Shown here in pieces: positions 62,701-64,000 of a stretch of 64,000 bases of DNA. This DNA is from Lachnospiraceae bacterium. GTDB lineage: Bacteria > Bacillota > Clostridia > Lachnospirales > Lachnospiraceae. Position 1 is the first letter of the stretch, and each line of letters opens with the position of its first letter. The DNA is taken from positions 1-64,000 of the forward strand of contig JAUNAJ010000013.1 in assembly GCA_030527645.1 (NCBI GenBank), given 5' to 3'. Under the pieces are notes generated by a model, which saw only the letters and a program-made list of their open reading frames with translations, searched no databases and was not told the DNA's origin. Made by a program: the position numbers and the translations under genes.

Positions 62701-64000
62701 TCATAAGAAACTTCTTCACCAACACCGTCTGTTCCCTCCTGCAAATTCGCCTTCATGGTGTAGGTGAGACTCAGCCCACTTGCTGAAAGTGCACTATCGA
62801 TAGCAGACTTGATTGCCCTTAACTGTGCACCGGTAAACCACTGTCCGTTCCACAGCTTGTCTTCGTATTTCCAGCCGGCAGCAATCTTACTCTGATTAGC
62901 ACTGATTGTAACCTTCCAGTCTACAATTGCTTCTGTGTATGTTTCATTCGGAGTGATATCTGTTGCATCCTTCTCCAGAGGATCGAAGAGTCCCCATTCA
63001 CCTCCGCCCTTATCACCGGAGGAGATGTTGTCTCCGCCTTTTGTCAGGTCTGCCTTGTTGATTGTAGCAGATTGCCCGGGCAATTTATCGGCTGTAGTGG
63101 TGTAGGTAATCGTATAGGTTTTGTAATCATCATTCTCCCACGTATATGGAAGTGTAATCGTATTACTTCCGTTAATCGCGGGATCAACTGTCACTGTTCC
63201 TGTAAAGGGCTGTCTGTTCAATGTATCGCTGAGCGTCCAGCCATTAAGATTACCGCCGGCACTATTGATGGTGACCTTCCAAGATACCGTATTCGCATCC
63301 TTATCATGGCTCACCGCTTCTTTTTTCACCACATCTTCGTTACCCGGTTTCACATTGGTAATGACTTCTGCAGAGCTTGTTAGCTTCGTACCTTTGCTGG
63401 CCTCGGATTCACCGGTAATTTTATTACCGATTTGGGTACCGGTGAATGGTACCTGACTCTTGTCATAGTTAACACGGTAGGTAATCGTATAGTATGAATC
63501 AGCATCCAGCTTCGGAAGTGTCAGACTATAGCCTGAGGTACCGTTGACTCTCGGAGTAATGTCAGTACTGTCATCACCATTTTTCTTAATACTAAAATTA
63601 CTGATCGATGTTACCGGCAATCCTGTGGTGGTAATCACATCCTGCAGGGTAATCTCCTTGTAAGTTCCTGCAGTGGACTGCACTGTTACCAGATACTCAA
63701 TATAGCCATCACTGAATGTATTGTGATTAGCCTGCTTTCTTACAGTCAGATCTCCTTCTTCTGCTTTCTCTACTTCCATATCGATCTTCAGCTCATCGGA
63801 GAAACCGATATCAATCTTACGGTCCTCACTCACTTCAGATTCATCTACGGAAGCTTCAAAGCTAAAGTCTGCAGTGATCTGGCTTCCGGAACTGTTTTTT
63901 GAAACATAATCATCATTGAACACGAAGGTTACGTGACCATCTGTATCAATGGAGTAGGTTCCAACTATGGTGGTTCCGTCCCAGATGTTCTTATTTGTCA
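59784..64000 (-). CDS. large pilus tip adhesin, partial (5' end outside window)
   Basis: At least 1,404 residues visible; the frame stays open to the right edge, so the GTG at 63923 is not the start. Several repeated adhesin domains (each with a KVTI-type strand motif such as VSWKVTINSAG, VDWKVTISAN, WDLKVTIPSD) precede a SpaA/prealbumin-like domain (VTLLKVDADNYDVKLSG) and two Cna_B modules (GLSVSKVWKDYEG; VAVKKKWVDTDG). It ends LPKTGGTGK, a hydrophobic helix and a basic tail. First known gene of the pilus operon, so it is the likely tip subunit. Ligand unknown. Confidence 0.88.
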   Translation of the reverse strand, partial: TNKNIWDGTTIVGTYSIDTDGHVTFVFNDDYVSKNSSGSQITADFSFEASVDESEVSEDRKIDIGFSDELKIDMEVEKAEEGDLTVRKQANHNTFSDGYIEYLVTVQSTAGTYKEITLQDVITTTGLPVTSISNFSIKKNGDDSTDITPRVNGTSGYSLTLPKLDADSYYTITYRVNYDKSQVPFTGTQIGNKITGESEASKGTKLTSSAEVITNVKPGNEDVVKKEAVSHDKDANTVSWKVTINSAGGNLNGWTLSDTLNRQPFTGTVTVDPAINGSNTITLPYTWENDDYKTYTITYTTTADKLPGQSATINKADLTKGGDNISSGDKGGGEWGLFDPLEKDATDITPNETYTEAIVDWKVTISANQSKIAAGWKYEDKLWNGQWFTGAQLRAIKSAIDSALSASGLSLTYTMKANLQEGTDGVGEEVSYEQINDTAKYKVYTLTFDSELQKGQTFTYTYRSTAPIDGVTENTTFRNEAYVQSGEKSFDDGQIIYVPPKDPEIDKTDNGANNDTSHDITSLDGTFDWDLKVTIPSDYGSKGGTTLTVVEHLPAGVTLEDLEILAQGTQATIFGATHWKNPNMGSNTLTIEGLGGPYQVELVLTERSDGGIDATVTIPENLVKYSGKATKDGQQVDNAMQEVRFVVEVKPTDSSDWTKDGDGYLYKKFGNTVELIDKDKKTISSDSQNQTITLKDSNKLVSKTASDPNDNVVTYSLKINEEEKDLVEGSDTIILKDIQKHAHNVYYEVDAAYVDGSFKVYYMNEGGSKGDQLKTDQYSFTYKETIDYENLLNNNPTAVNTITATLPDSKALIVEYQYVVSEPNGEFGRNTTLTNKAYLEGYTENRYSDETSKYVEVQKSSAHAHIDGVTLLKVDADNYDVKLSGVEFSLAKYDSASGTYVSTGKTYTTGTDGKINFTTDDIVYETAYKLVEEKGVSGYFTEKAPFYFIVTATTLKEGETANYIAPADFNGTIYNKGDTFYITNRKIPEKGLSVSKVWKDYEGNVIEDTTNMPEITARLKKNGEVIQTFTLSEENGWTEVFNNLDTDGQYTVEEATTLTGYQAAVIVYEQGDHDSASYISGGSYGSATITNQPSSPPPSGGETRVAVKKKWVDTDGRTVLTGDDLNGLEATVELVRYKAPQQGTTIHFLKNTDTSDTKKNEYFYPDVSVATQSSVTISFISSNWNQGGMYVLTGYPEYVTENNKGFWDYVNTNKIPTATATYSGTQQDGIQTYTFSTEGMSEIYLYCLEGTSNNFKLSEGITIASGSEAQYGDAELDHSYLGQSITLDSSNEWNAVFTGLPLEGTENGVTYAYTYAIKETNSSDLYELFSYSTGSDSVDSNNIPISKTGSNITVTNKKKEAYELPKTGGTGKLPYILSGLSLMIIALLLLFRRKSEEGRSIRKG

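Overview
The window looks like chromosome of an anaerobic Gram-positive gut bacterium of the Lachnospiraceae (Clostridia) type. Supporting signs are FabK as enoyl reductase, a fused AccD-AccA carboxyltransferase, a yicC-remA-gmk-rpoZ operon, sortase-assembled pili, strong AGGAGG ribosome sites and sigma-A promoters. Genus and species cannot be fixed from the sequence alone. There are no rRNA genes, and I saw no tRNA gene, CRISPR array, phage or intact insertion sequence.

Layout. 1-12.7 kb is a carbohydrate (inositol-type) catabolic island, mostly on the minus strand. It holds two inositol dehydrogenase genes encoding the same protein, an IolE-type dehydratase, two more TIM-barrel isomerases, an SSS sodium symporter, a UroD-superfamily methyltransferase-like protein, a LacI-type and two AraC-type regulators. 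Palindromic operators are visible in three promoters. 13.0-14.3 kb encodes a lipoprotein form of the cobaltochelatase CbiK. 14.5-24.7 kb is one fatty-acid synthesis operon (acpP-accB-accC-accDA-fabH-fabK-fabD-fabG-fabF-fabZ) read from a promoter that overlaps an inverted repeat. 25-41 kb is mostly housekeeping: an ABC-F ATPase, NADP isocitrate dehydrogenase, pgsA, rimO, a small MGMT-domain protein, yicC-remA-gmk-rpoZ, rqcH, a P-type ATPase and an M18 aminopeptidase. 41.4-44.5 kb is thiamine salvage (thiM-thiE and a more distant thiD) behind a TPP riboswitch. 44.6-54.1 kb is mixed: a metallopeptidase, a nitroreductase, lipoproteins, a polar amino-acid ABC importer, an NSS sodium symporter, MazG, NUDIX and an Rpn nuclease remnant. 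54.1-64 kb has aspartokinase and a pilus operon (tip adhesin, major pilin, class C sortase, basal pilin, second sortase) that runs off the right edge.

The most unusual content is non-coding. (1) A dispersed element with 15-bp terminal inverted repeats carries a conserved hairpin loop on stems that differ between copies but stay self-complementary. (2) An array of five hairpin units has an exact 52-bp period, with related units elsewhere. (3) Short tandem duplications repeatedly copy the 3' end and stop codon of genes (fabH, accB, remA, rqcH, an araC gene), alongside in-frame repeat expansions such as the AccDA linker. (4) A 42-codon membrane-protein gene is followed by 17-bp iteron-like repeats and then ribosome-site-like repeats. 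Gene starts were chosen by Shine-Dalgarno position wherever the longest reading frame began inside or before the ribosome site.
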